64,000 bases of DNA from Gautieria morchelliformis (Eukaryota; Basidiomycota; Agaricomycetes; Gomphales; Gomphaceae): assembly GCA_015179125.1 (NCBI GenBank), contig WHVA01000188.1:62001-126000 (forward strand), written 5' to 3'. This document shows, in pieces, positions 11,639 through 22,390 of the stretch. Below the pieces are notes generated by a model that saw only the letters and a program-made list of their open reading frames with translations, was not told the origin of the DNA and made no database searches. Position 1 is the first letter of the stretch, and the number at the start of each line of letters is the position of its first letter. The position numbers and the translations under genes were made by a program.

Positions 11639-11805
11639 TGTTGCTCGTGCGAGATCACGTGACGCAGTCGCCCAATGTAGTAGTCTGAGTTCGAAGGGAA
11701 ACCCTATCAACTTTCCCTTCGAACTCAGGTGCGTAGTGCTAGGTACTCACCGGGTAGATAGTAATCTCATCAACTTTCCCTTCGAACTCAGTCCTGCGTG
11801 CGACA
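11639..11805 (+). mobile_element. Solo LTR of the copia-II family, 5-bp duplication AGAAA
   Basis: A 167-bp sequence from TGTTGCTCGTGCG to GTGCGACA is nearly identical to the copia-II 3' LTR at 8892-9057. It is flanked by AGAAA at 11634-11638 and 11806-11810. It retains the 17-bp-arm inverted repeat and a GATCACGTGAC palindrome, which has decayed to a different palindrome (TGATATCACATG) in the other copy. Solo LTRs arise by recombination between the two LTRs of a full element. Confidence 0.92.
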
Positions 11806-11810
11806 AGAAA

Positions 11811-12560
11811 TCCTTGTTCTCTGCTGCGCTCCTTGTTCTCCCTATTCCTTTCACTATGCTCGTACCTTGTATCATTGCACTGCAGGAAGAGCGCCCCCTG
11901 AAAATCAGTACAATCGGCGCCTGGAGAATCAGTTCATAAGGGACTGCTAAGAAGTTCAAAAGGAGCTTGGAACCAGCTACCTTAAGTCTTTTTCCCATGA
12001 TCGGCACGGCCTGAAATTCAGTAGTGATCATGAACATTTTAGCGCATTTTGTGGCCTGCCAGCAGCGGTCTTTGCATGGTATCTAAGTGCTTTTGGGACT
12101 TGTATATAGCCACAAATGAATTTTATTTCGAGTCGTAAATACATGGCGGGCGATCGCATAGCAAAGCATAGGAGTGAACATCAAGTACAGAATAGAGAGC
12201 AAAAATCAGAGCTAGACGGCAATCATCGAGACATCGCGAGGACCCGTAGTAGCGTGCAGTCTGCAACACAAGAGTCTTCATGCAAAGCAAGAGAACCTCG
12301 GACATGCAGCGCAGCAAGAATATGGGACACAGTAGCTTAGACAGAGGGGCATGTCGAGTGTCTTTCTGGGTGGATCACTACAGGCAAAATGACACGCCAG
12401 CCGGACATACGTAGTAGTCAGTCCTGGGAGCGTACCGTGCTGCCCCTTCATACCTGCGCATCGTCGCTCATTTCTTTCGTGGGGTTGCCCAGGTCGCTGC
12501 GCTGCTCCATGTCCAGCATTGGCCTCGGGGGCGAGTGACATGACACTGCAGGGGAGCCGC
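11811..12560. other. No gene recognised
   Basis: Only short overlapping reading frames with no recognisable motifs are present. No repeats or terminal structures were detected by eye. Confidence 0.4.
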
Positions 12561-13450
12561 TTCGAGTGAGGCGAGAGGAGGCCCAAGCGGAGCATGATAC
12601 ATCTGGTGGAATGCAAAGTGGGTGGTCAGCAAGTGTCGCGGCGAGTGGACGTGAAGGTGAAGGGAGGAACGAGCTCAACGCCGCAGACATGCGGGCAGCA
12701 TGGAGCCAGCAAAACAACCAAACAAACAGCACGCACCGCAGGATTCGCAGCAGCACTAGATCTACTAGACCACCGCGCCGCGCGCTTTTCCTTTCCCTGC
12801 TTTTGGGGCGGCGACGCTGATGCCACAAGGAGCGGCGCAGCGACGTCCGCCGGGAGGGAGCGGGGGAGGGGGGGGGAGCGCCGAGTCGTCGTCCTCCGAG
12901 TCAGCGGTGCTGCCAGTGCGTCTCGCCCGCGTCGTGCGCCATGCGGGCAGCGGTGGGACACGGTCCTGCAGCCGCTGTGCTCTTGCTCCTGCTTCTGCTC
13001 CTGCTCGTGCTTCTGTGTAGCCGTGTCATCCGCGCCCTCACCCTCATCCTCGTCCTCGTCCTCGAACAAGGCCCCTGGAATCTGGCGCCGCCACGATGGG
13101 CGCGTGGCGAGGAGGGCGTTGCATGGGTGTGCGTATGCTGGCGCTGCGCGACGGGGCCCCGCCGGGGAGGACACGTGTCGGTGTCTGTGTGGGGGAGGGC
13201 TTCCCTGTGGGGCCTGGGCCTGTGGCCGCGTCCAGGTGCAGGTGCGGGTGCGGGTGCGGCGGCGGTGCAGCGTCGTCGCGGCGTGCGTGTGCCTGTGCGC
13301 CTACGCCCATCATCTCAAAGGAAGTGAGCCTGTAGGGGAGAACCTGCGTCTGCATCTGTGTCTGCACTTAGCACTTGGGGGCGTGACAGTGTGCGCGTGG
13401 GGCTGGCATTGTGCCCGAAGAGCGGTGTGCGTCCTGCGTCTACCATGACT
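12560..13450. repeat. GC-rich low-complexity block
   Basis: Base composition rises sharply here compared with both sides. The plus strand has runs of CTGCTCCTG, CCTCGTCCTCGTC and GTGCGGGTGCGG, so all six frames stay open by chance and give Glu/Asp-, Leu- or Arg-rich peptides (for example EDEDEDEGEG and EQEQKQEQE on the minus strand). No frame shows a protein family. It may be a simple-sequence expansion or a CpG-rich island of an unrecognised gene. Confidence 0.45.
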
Positions 13451-15027
13451 ATGTCTGTGTTGGAGGCCTGTGTGAGCGATTACGGCAATGGTAGAGGAAC
13501 ATCCATCCAACTCATCTGCAAAACAAAGCAAGTAATATGGACCTCGGGGGTGCATGCAGCCCATACCTATCGATGAGCACTTTACAACTGATGCACTTCG
13601 TGAAGGATGACGTATGTGGGGCCCTACAAAAGAAGCGCCAGGCGAAGGCCGACAAGGCGAGAATCACGAAGATACGCATGCACCCCAAAGGCTAAAATGG
13701 CAAGCCAAATGAACGAGGCGCAGAGAGAACAAATGGCTAGCAGAAGGACCCTCCCTGCCCGTCTGTGACGACGGGGCATACACCCAAATTAGAAGCCTAA
13801 GCCACAAAAGGCCCCAGCAGGCACATCGGTTTTGCAGCAGGATGTAGGTGCGGGGAGTGGTAAGATGAGAGTGCGGGAAAAGAACGAGCTTATCTAACTC
13901 TGCGGAAGTTGAAATGACACAAGCATTTTTTTTCTAGTCCCGCACAGGAAACAGGTTGGGGTTTGGGGTTACTCCGGAGCTCGAAATAAAATCTGTAAAA
14001 GATGAGTGCATTCTAGTCCCACACCAGGACCATCATCCATTGCGGCGCTCTATGTACCCTCTTGCACCGGGAACTCGGACGCTTAACGTCGACGTCACTC
14101 GGATGGTAGTAGCGCCAATAGAGATCTGGATGCCGACAGGGACTTCGACTCAGTTCCTGGGGAATTCTATCAAGATGATGGTTCCCCGGTTCAAGGTCTA
14201 GATCTCATCGCACTCAATACAATGAACCGGTCAATGATGAGTACATTGCCGGCACTAACAGCTCAGACGTGCATTTCCGCGCTCGCACTCTCGCATTGGC
14301 ACTCCCACTCCCACTCCCAGGACTCCCGGACTCGCAGTGCCGCACCCCCCCTCACACTCCCGCACTCGAATTCTCCTATTCCCACACTTGCCCTCCGGGG
14401 GACTCCCGCACTCGCATTCCCGAGCTCCCTCCAGACCCGCACTCGCCCTTGCACTTGGTTGCATTGGTAGGGAATGTGTCGTGGGTCAAGTTTGACGTGG
14501 GAGCGAATATGGGATCATCGACAAGTGTTTTTTTTTTTTTTTTTCACTTACAGTGTTTGTTGATGTGGTAGACGAGGAATAGGTAAACGGCGGTTTACCT
14601 TCACTTCTTGTGTATACAATAAAATTTATTTCACTTTGTGTACATTGAAATTTTTGTAACTTGATACAAGTCCTAATCCAAGCCTAGGATCAGTACCTCA
14701 GCTTTTGATTATGTTGAAATTTTTGGGGGCGCCTGGCAAGTGCGTAAAGGAGCGTGTCAGCGGCGTTGGCTTGAAAAGCGCTGATATACAGCGCCTATTG
14801 TTTCTACAGTGATTGGCTTATGTCAGCACGCCGAAGTGCCGCTTTATCCAACACTAGCATCGTTATATTACTGCCTGTTGCAGTGCGCACTCGCCGCCCA
14901 CCATTGAACTATGCACACGACAAGAGTGATATTGCGGTCGAATAATCATTACCCTGAGTGATAATAAAGAACTGTGGAACGTGTCAACATTAAAGAACAC
15001 TGGATGACCCCTTGACACCGTTTGCAA
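13451..15027. other. No gene recognised; ACTCCC/ACTCGC simple repeat at about 14278-14455
   Basis: The region lies downstream of the membrane protein gene. It contains a degenerate hexamer array built from ACTCCC, ACTCGC and ACTCTC words and a run of 16 T at about 14527. No coding signal is convincing. Confidence 0.5.
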
Positions 15028-16358
15028 CTAGTTGTCACCGTCCTTCATGGTCTGAAGCGCATATGCACCCGGATTGTCTGATGCGTCGTCAGTTTTGACA
15101 CCTTCAGCTGACCCGGTGGCGAATGCAATTGTATTTACGACATGTTTCCCACCACCTGGAGATTGTTTCATCGACTCGCTCGTCACGTATGCTTGGCTTC
15201 CCGAAGACGTGAAACCTCTATTGACCGCCAACATTATGAAAGTTGGGCAAATTCCCTATAGCGATCACTGTCAACATTTATGTTTTTTAATTCTTCCACT
15301 GAGGTCAAGCTGACCATAATCTGCGGCATACAATCCATGACAATGTACAGGGCGTTCAGTCCATCTAGTCCATCGTTGGGGGCCAGCATGAATAGGAGGA
15401 ACTCGAGGGTCTTGCTGGCGGCCATGACAACCCCTGACTCAACAATGAGGAGGATAACATAGTGATACCGACGCTGAGAAGGACCGAAGCTCATGGCACC
15501 AAGGCCGTGGGCGACTTTCCTGAAAGTCAGGTAGACATGCGTGCGTAAGTTAAACGAACCTGATTTGGTCGAAATACTTGCCAAATTTTTCCGGCCGTTA
15601 ACAACGTTACAATGATGTTTGTCGCCATAGACACGGTTAGCATCCCCTCGGCCCATTGGACTGATGTCGGCGTGTAAGGGTTGGGGGTATAGTAGCGTGC
15701 AATGGCGCCATATCCGCTGACTGAAGTGCAATGTGATTCTAAAGCATTTATATTCATTGAGTCCACTGACTGGCTGTCGCGAGAGCCATGATACTCGGCA
15801 CGGCGATGACATAGTAATTTTTGTTCCAGACCATGAAGCAACGCCAGACAAGAATGGTGTCCGCAAGGACAATCTGCCGCCATCGTGTACGTATTAGTAA
15901 CAGTATGAACACACTGAAACCAATCTGCAGGCTTACCATGGTAACATATATCATATCCTTGGACCTGTTTAATGGTTGCCCAATATCGGCCAAGTATAAA
16001 ATAGCCCCGCCTTCGTCATTGATGTGCACAATGAAAGCCTGGATGATTCTGGCCAATACACAAGAAATATGTGCGGTCGCCAACCCATACCTAATGTCCG
16101 AAGTCAGCTACTCCCTCTAATTGTAGTACTCAATGAACCGACATAAAAATCACGGCGCCGATTGGCAGCCAGCTTCTGGTCTGGGGGCGCGTAATCGTGG
16201 TCGCCAACCAAAAGGCAAAAATTACTGTGAATGCACCTAGGTATCATAGTGAGCAAAATGATGCCTGAGGAAACTATGTAGCCAATACCCCAGAACGCAG
16301 ATGCGAGCCAGGCGGCAATGAGATATGACTTATCGATGGGGAAGTTGGGTAAAGCCAT
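15028..16358 (-). CDS. Multi-pass membrane protein gene of an agaricomycete-expanded family, about 6-7 TM helices, 5 or more exons
   Basis: The start at 16358 gives MALPNFPIDKSYLIAAWLAS followed by a hydrophobic helix (FWGIGYIVSSGIILL). Later exons encode ATAHISCVLARIIQAFIVH, then DMIYVTMV, then ADTILVWRCFMVWNKNYYVI with VPSIMALAT, then WAEGMLTVSMATNIIVTLLT with AGKIWQ. The next is RRYHYVILLIVESGVV with hydrophobic helices up to MDCMPQIM. The last exon (15028-15255) is joined by an intron at 15256-15314 and reads GICPTFIMLAVNRG, then a Ser/Gly/Asp-rich cytoplasmic tail ending NPGAYALQTMKDGDN. The helix order and the WRC-x-VW motif fit a large basidiomycete family of membrane proteins of unknown function. 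Exon joins restore one frame, so the gene is probably functional; some intron borders are my estimate. Confidence 0.8.
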
Positions 16359-17589
16359 AGTGGTTTAGCTAGTGCAGCCGACGGGAAGTATGTAGCCCAA
16401 ACGCCACTTGCAGGTGCACTTTTATGTTATGTCTGCCAGTCACATTAAATTGAACATCCGGATGTGCATCTAGCAAAGGACACGCGTGATGGATAACCTT
16501 ACTGTATCTGGTTCCATCGATCTTGATTCCTGAAGCGCTAATCAAGATCCGGGTATGACCAGGGATGCGAGGAGACACCTCAGTCTGGGCTATTGTTATC
16601 CTTATGGGCTGTACGTGGATGAGGAGTGGCGGGGAGTCAGCTTGGCAGTAACCGAAATTCTACTAATTAATTTAAATTACTCTGTTCGAATACCGAAATT
16701 CACCGGGTTTTAGGGGTTGGTAGTCGTGGTGGGAAGTCCCACCGGACTCCCACGAGTACTCGGCCTGAGATCAGTTGGGGTACTCAGATCGTGAGCCAGT
16801 CAATATGGCGTCACTTGCGTTCATTTTATAGCTTCGTAGATGTTAGTTGGTCCAAAAGAAAATAGGCATTCTAACATCATAACACATGGATCCATCACAC
16901 ACTGTGGATAACAGAACAATTGAAAACCCATAGGCCGACCCACTGGCTTTCAATTTCCAATGCTTGTGCCACTGAAACAGCACCCAATGAAAAACCCACT
17001 GAAAAAAATTCAATAAATTTGTTCAATGAAATTATCTCTGAAGTATTTTAGATGTTTCTGGGATTGAAAATTTCCACAATATTCTAACAGCATTTGAGTG
17101 TGGCATGCACTGATAATTTACATGCACAGCCTCATGAAATTTCAGTGAACAACTTGAAGGCATGGGAATTTAAGGATATAGCCATGGAAAATTGAGCAGA
17201 AAGAAGAAAATGTCAATGAAAATCTATATCAACCTCACAGAAAGGCCAGCATGCGATTGGCCATGAAAGTAATGGACATGGGATGTTAGCTGCCATTGAG
17301 TTGGTACTTGGTACCTGAAATTCCATGACTGGGCATGGAATATAGATGATAATTTATAGAGAGAGGATGTGATAAGGCCACTGAAAATTCCAGGGTAAGG
17401 AAATGGATAACTCACAGCACTAAATGGCTTTGTCCTCAGGCTTAACCTCCAGTCCATTCGAATCTACCATCATCATTGCCCACATTCCAACACTACATAT
17501 CCTTGATGCAAAGCCATCAAACTACTGCCCGCATGAACCTTCTGAATGAGATGGAAGGCAGATGCAGCCAGGATGCTGAATCAAGCAGG
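16359..17589. other. No gene recognised
   Basis: Upstream flank of the membrane protein gene, moderately AT-rich, with no convincing ORF. A promoter for that gene should lie in the first few hundred bases, but no distinct element was identified. Confidence 0.4.
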
Positions 17590-17920
17590 ATGACAAGGCC
17601 AAATGGTGATGCAAAGTCAGGACATGGATTCAGGGCACAAGGTCAAAAGGGGACATGGAGTTGGGACTGCAGTCAAGTGAGGACATAAGATCAAGTAGCA
17701 ACGTGAAGTTGGGACATGGGGCAAGTGGGGACACAAGGTTGATGGGGACATGAAGTCAGGACTGTAGTTGAGCAGGGACACATCAAATGTGAAGTCCAGG
17801 CATGGTAACAGGACCCAGAGTCAAGTGGCGACGTAAGGTCAAATGGTAATGTGAAGTCAGGACATAGAGTTGAGTGGGGACTTGAGGTTGAACATGGGGT
17901 GACATTGCGGGGGGTCTGAG
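17590..17920 (+). repeat. Degenerate minisatellite of GTCAAGTGGGGACAT-like units
   Basis: Words such as GTCAGGACATGGA, GTTGAGTGGGGAC, GTCAAGTGGCGACGTAAG and GTCAAATGGTAATGTGAAG recur in order every 20-65 bp. The array is diverged but clearly built from one ancestral unit. No reading frame runs through it. Confidence 0.65.
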
Positions 17921-19154
17921 GAAGGCATGAAGAAGTATGGCAGTCCCACTAGGGGGAATGGCAAGTAAGCATGTGTGCATCTTCAAGACACATGGCAGTG
18001 CATATGGCAGCATAGGGCACTGAGAAGAATATGGAGGAGGGCTGATGACATTATGACCATACATAATGCCTACATGCCAGTGGTAATTCAGCTCCTGTGA
18101 AATCTCCACAGCATGGAATCACAACTTTTATCCTTGAGAAAGCCAGGTGAGTCACATGTAATGCAGATAGTCTGTTATTCAGCTTTGGATCCTCCTCTGC
18201 CCGACCATGTGATTTCCACTGCCTATGGAGAGTTGCCCTTGCAGCAGGAAAAACTCTCTCTAAGGACTGGTGGTCGCGCCATGCAGTAGCACTGTCCACC
18301 ATAATGGTTATATTATGGGGCGGGGCATAACCATACTTGATCATTTATGTTAGGTTATCATTATATTACGCTACAATCATAATATATTGTGCAGGTTGTA
18401 TTTAATCATAACTGACCTTAGGTTATACTACTACCAGAGCTGATTTAGTCAGCACTTGAACTGGTTCACTACCTGTTAATTAATATTTATTAATGCTACT
18501 AGTATTTTGCAGTTTTAAGATCATTGTTATTGCTAATTAACATCCAAGGATGGGAGTCATTCCACTTAATTAATTATGTATTTAGATGTCAATTAGTAAT
18601 AAATATGACCTTAGATAATAAAGCTGAATATTAGTATTAAAATTTCATTTTTTGTTCATCAATAGAATTCTAATTCAGTTATGAGCTTGAGGCAGCCATA
18701 ATCGTTACAATTATAATATATTATGCTATGAAAATAATATAATTTTACTTGGACAACCCTACCACATAGTAACACCATAGGCAATTTCCACATTAGTGAC
18801 TCCAAGTCAGTTTTTAGAAGGTGTTCTGAGCATACCATGCCTGACACCACCTCCTTTGACATCATTCCTTCAGCTCCAGATCAGTCCCCACCTGCCCTTC
18901 ATATCCTGTGGTTATGGATGATCTGAACAGATCTGGAATATCAAAGAGGAGCTCAGGGCCAGCTGAGCGAAAAATGATGGAATAGAAAATGCCGACACCC
19001 CATTATGGAAGGTTAGAATGGCCAAAGAGCCAAGACAAGATGAGATGCAAGCCAAGTAGTTCAGAGGATTCAGAGACTCAGAAGAGGAAGCTGAGAGTGT
19101 GGTGTGGGGCCAAAGGGAGGGAAAGTCAGAGGACACAACCGGCTCACTCAATAT
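17921..19154. other. No gene recognised; AT-rich core
   Basis: About 18340-18760 is very AT-rich, with repeated ATAATATATT words. The rest has only short ORFs. Nothing is recognised. Confidence 0.4.
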
Positions 19155-19711
19155 TGTTGTGAAACCCGAGGCGAATCAGCGGCCCCGCACCAATCCCGCG
19201 CACGCGCTTACACACCACTTCCCCCGCTCCTCATTACTAGCTGATACTCGACCCGTTACTTGGCTCCATCTTCCCACTCCATCTCTATATGCCCCATCAA
19301 TTCTATAGTATATACCTGTATATTTAGGTACGACACGTCCCCATGACTCGACTCCACCCTGGCCATAACCCCGGGCATCGATCCCCATCCATTCTGCCGT
19401 TCGCTTACATGTACACATCCCCACACGCTCCACAGTCGATCTCAATACCTACTAGCTAGTGTTCCGAGTAGTATAAAGTAGCTACCCATGTACATTGAAC
19501 AATTAGACAGTTGTCCCTGTCCATTTCCGTGCTATTCCCAGTCTAAAGCCCTTTGTTGTGTTCACTGCCGCTCCAGCCTAAGTGGCACAGTCTACCGAGA
19601 TATTTGTACACTACAATTTGTAGTATAGTCCCACTGAGTTACTTTCTGAACGTCTATCGCGCCCGCCGGTCCACTGGAAGCATCATCGAGCTTTCCTCTA
19701 ATCTCCCCACG
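19155..19711 (+). mobile_element. Probable LTR of the CA-rich Z family (truncated or recombined left edge)
   Basis: This starts TGTTGTGAAACCC and ends CCTCTAATCTCCCCACG, closely matching the end of the solo LTR at 39472-40151 (CTCTTAATCTCTCACA). It ends directly at gypsy-B gag sequence TTAGCAGATGC. The strong C-rich plus-strand bias is shared with the other Z LTRs. No matching target duplication is found on the left, so that boundary is uncertain. Confidence 0.5.
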
Positions 19712-21657
19712 TTAGCAGATGCCACGGACACAGACCCAGAGAAGTCTGTGCTAGCGAAAGCCGGCGTGAAGCTGGCTCACCCCAAGCCATATGCCAGGGG
19801 ATCTGACCTCGAAGAGTTTGATATCTTTGTCGCAGCCATCTTAAGATGGCTGAAATGAACTGCCTCATAGGGCCAACCAGAAATGAGCATAGACATGCAG
19901 GTCAGCTACGTGGGCACTCGCCTAACCGGCGAAGCCCAGGAATGGTTCCTGCGAAACGTAGAACGCTTCGATCGCCAGGTCCGCAGCTGGACACTGGAAA
20001 CAGTGATGCAGGGCCTTCAAAAAAGGTTCCTGCACACACTGACGTACCATCACGCATCGAATAAATTCTACGCGGTCATGCAGGGCATGAAGACCGTTCA
20101 GGAGATGCTGAACGAGCTCATGAAATATGCAGCACGTATGGTACAGCCACCAGACGACTACACGTTCCGGAGACGGTTTGTATCGGCGCTGCGTGAAATG
20201 CTGCGCAACGAAGTCCTCAAAAAGGGCTACAACGCCGAGAGTAGCTCAATAGAGCAACTCTTCAAGACGGCCCGAAAGATAGAGGAAGCATCCCGATACA
20301 ATATGGGGATGCGCCGTGCAGAAAGCGCAGCGGCAACGGCAAGCGCTGCCCGGGTTACAGGGAGCAAGCCGTTGACACAGACAGGCCTGACCAGGCCCAG
20401 CCTGTCCTTGAGAAGTGGAGCGGCACAACGACCGCCACCCCCACGCCCAGCACAAGATGGACACCCGCCTGAAGCTAAACAGCCTCAAGCGTCAGGGTCG
20501 TCCCCACGACCCGCCCCACCAGCGAAAGCGTTGGGCCGGCCTAATGATCGGCCCAACGGCAACCAAAGCAGCACCACGTGCTGTGAATGCGGTCAACCTG
20601 GCCACAAGAGAGCGCAATGCACCCGGCTTAAGTCCGGTATCAGGACGGCGGCCGCGAGGCACAAAGAAGAGACCGAGGATCCAGAGACTGATCTTGGTCA
20701 AAATTTTCTCCATCAAATTGATGAAGAGGGGGAGGGTGATCCCCAACCCAACGACTCTACAGACAACGGAGATGCGCCTGCTGAAGAATGGGATCCTGAG
20801 CCGTCCCAATATTACAAATGGGATGAAGAGGCGGAGGACACCACCTACAGGTCCAGCGTGATCAGATTCGTGCCGGAAGACGACACTGACACGAAAGTCA
20901 TGGTGGCACGCACGTCGGTCATGCCAGACAAGGCAGCCAAGCTGGTGTATCACCACCGAAGCAATCACAGGACACAGCCAACGCGCCCACACAGTGAGAA
21001 CTGTACCCTGTCGGGGTACTGGGAAATAAATGGCGTAAAAGCCCACTGCCTGCTAGATAGCGGCAGCGAAGGGGTACTGTTATCCCTTGAATTCATGCGA
21101 GCTACAGGGATGAAAACATTCTCCCTGGAGCAGCCAATTGCGCTGCAGCTAGCCTGCATAGGCATCCATTCCACGATCAACTATGGAACGGTGCGTCCAA
21201 TAGACGCATGCTGCCGAGAGCCAATCTGGGTGATCACCAATGCGTCAAAAGCCGGCGTCGGTGCGGTCTACGGTCAAGGCCCCAACTGGAAAACCTGTCG
21301 GCCTGCCGGCTTCTTGTCAAAGAAGTTCAGCGTTGCTCAGCAACACTACCGGACTCATGAGCACGAGACAATCGCAGTGCTGGAGGCTCTCAGGAAATGG
21401 GAGGACAAGCTGCTGGGATGGAGGTTCACCCTCGTCACAGACCACAAAGGGCTCGAGTACTTCGAGACCCAGAAGAGCCTGTCTGACCGCCAGGTCAGAT
21501 GGTGGGAGTTTCTCTCACGGTTCAACTTCAACACCGTCCATGTTGACGGTGTAGAGAACAAGGTAGCAGACTGCCTTTCACGCTACTACAAGAGCGACAC
21601 GAGTGATGACAATCACCCAGATCACGTCTTCATGAATGCAGATGCACATTTAGACCC
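19712..21657 (+). pseudogene. gypsy-B copy a: gag, CCHC knuckle, part protease fused in frame to RNase H (RT deleted)
   Basis: The gag core begins at 19712 (TDTDPEKSVLAKAGVKLAHP), has stops at 19857 and nearby, and is open from 19883 (MSIDMQVSYVGTRLTGEAQE). It continues through EEASRYNMGMRRAES and a Pro-rich linker to a zinc knuckle CECGQPGHKRAQC (20582-20620). An aspartic protease start with LLDSGSEG follows (about 21050). At about 21195 protease jumps to RNase H (EPIWVITNASKAGVGAVYGQ; LVTDHKGLEYFETQ). The rest of the protease and the whole reverse transcriptase are missing, yet the frame stays open to the SINE. Copies b and d retain the missing region, which proves a deletion. Confidence 0.93.
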
Positions 21658-21667
21658 GGACAGTGAG

Positions 21668-22380
21668 TTTTTTTTTTTTGAATCCATTTTTATCCATTGA
21701 GGTGCATGCTCATGTAGGATAATACAAATCGTGTAACTATTGAGTGTCCATGGTCAAGAATCTTATCATGAGCCCGAAGGTGGGGGGTTCTAATCTGGAC
21801 TACCACCCCTTGAGAAATTAGACGCTGTATCGTAAGCAGAGTGTGGATAATCATGCCTCTGAAATGCCATTACTCCCCTCAGCACCCCTTTAAAGCCAAA
21901 CAGTCCAACCCATAAACCGCATAGTAATCAACCTTCCACGGCTTATTTGGGCATGTAATACCCATGTGTACTTCAGTTTGTACCCCTCAGCTGCGACACC
22001 ACCTTGACACCTTTCCCACACCCCAACGAGTGGCAGCAGCTGCAGTCTACTGCCGATGTTTTGGCCCAGCCTCCGGCTGTCGGTGTGACAAATCATGATA
22101 GTACAGGTACCCGGTACTCCAATGCGTTGGTTGGATGGATTAGATAATTGGAGTAGGTGTCATCATGTTCCTAAAGGGTTGGTTCTGAATTGGAAGGGAT
22201 AGTTGAGTATACCACCATTCATATTTGGGGCCGGCAATCAGATGTTATTGGCAATCAGTGTAGCAGAATTTTTCCAGAGTGTCTAGGGTGTTATCTATGG
22301 AGGGGCGAGGGTTGAACGCTCAGCCTTAGCTGATACACTCAACCCCCGGGGTGGGCTTACCACTAAGCTACCACCGCCGC
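21668..22380 (-). mobile_element. tRNA-derived SINE, about 713 bp, inserted in gypsy-B copy a
   Basis: On the minus strand the element starts GCGGCGGTGGTAGCTTAGTGG. An RNA polymerase III A box (TAGCTTAGTGG, about 22359-22371) and, about 40 bases on, a B box (GCGTTCAACCC, about 22307-22319) follow. The element ends in a poly-A tail, seen as a T run at 21668-21679 on the plus strand. It is flanked by GGACAGTGAG at 21658-21667 and 22381-22390. The head looks like a tRNA, but it is not a tRNA gene because no clean cloverleaf or anticodon arm is evident. It lies between RNase H and integrase code of copy a, so it is younger than that element. Confidence 0.85.
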
Positions 22381-22390
22381 GGACAGTGAG

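Noticed and set aside
12594..13448. 284-codon plus-strand ORF and 182-codon minus-strand ORF
   Set aside because: All frames are open through low-complexity GC-rich sequence; no domain, no start context, no plausible introns.
14527..14542. T run as the tail of a second SINE
   Set aside because: No A/B boxes and no flanking duplication were found nearby.
22307..22380. tRNA gene on the minus strand
   Set aside because: A and B boxes are present, but no convincing anticodon arm or acceptor stem forms; the poly-A tail and target duplication identify a SINE.
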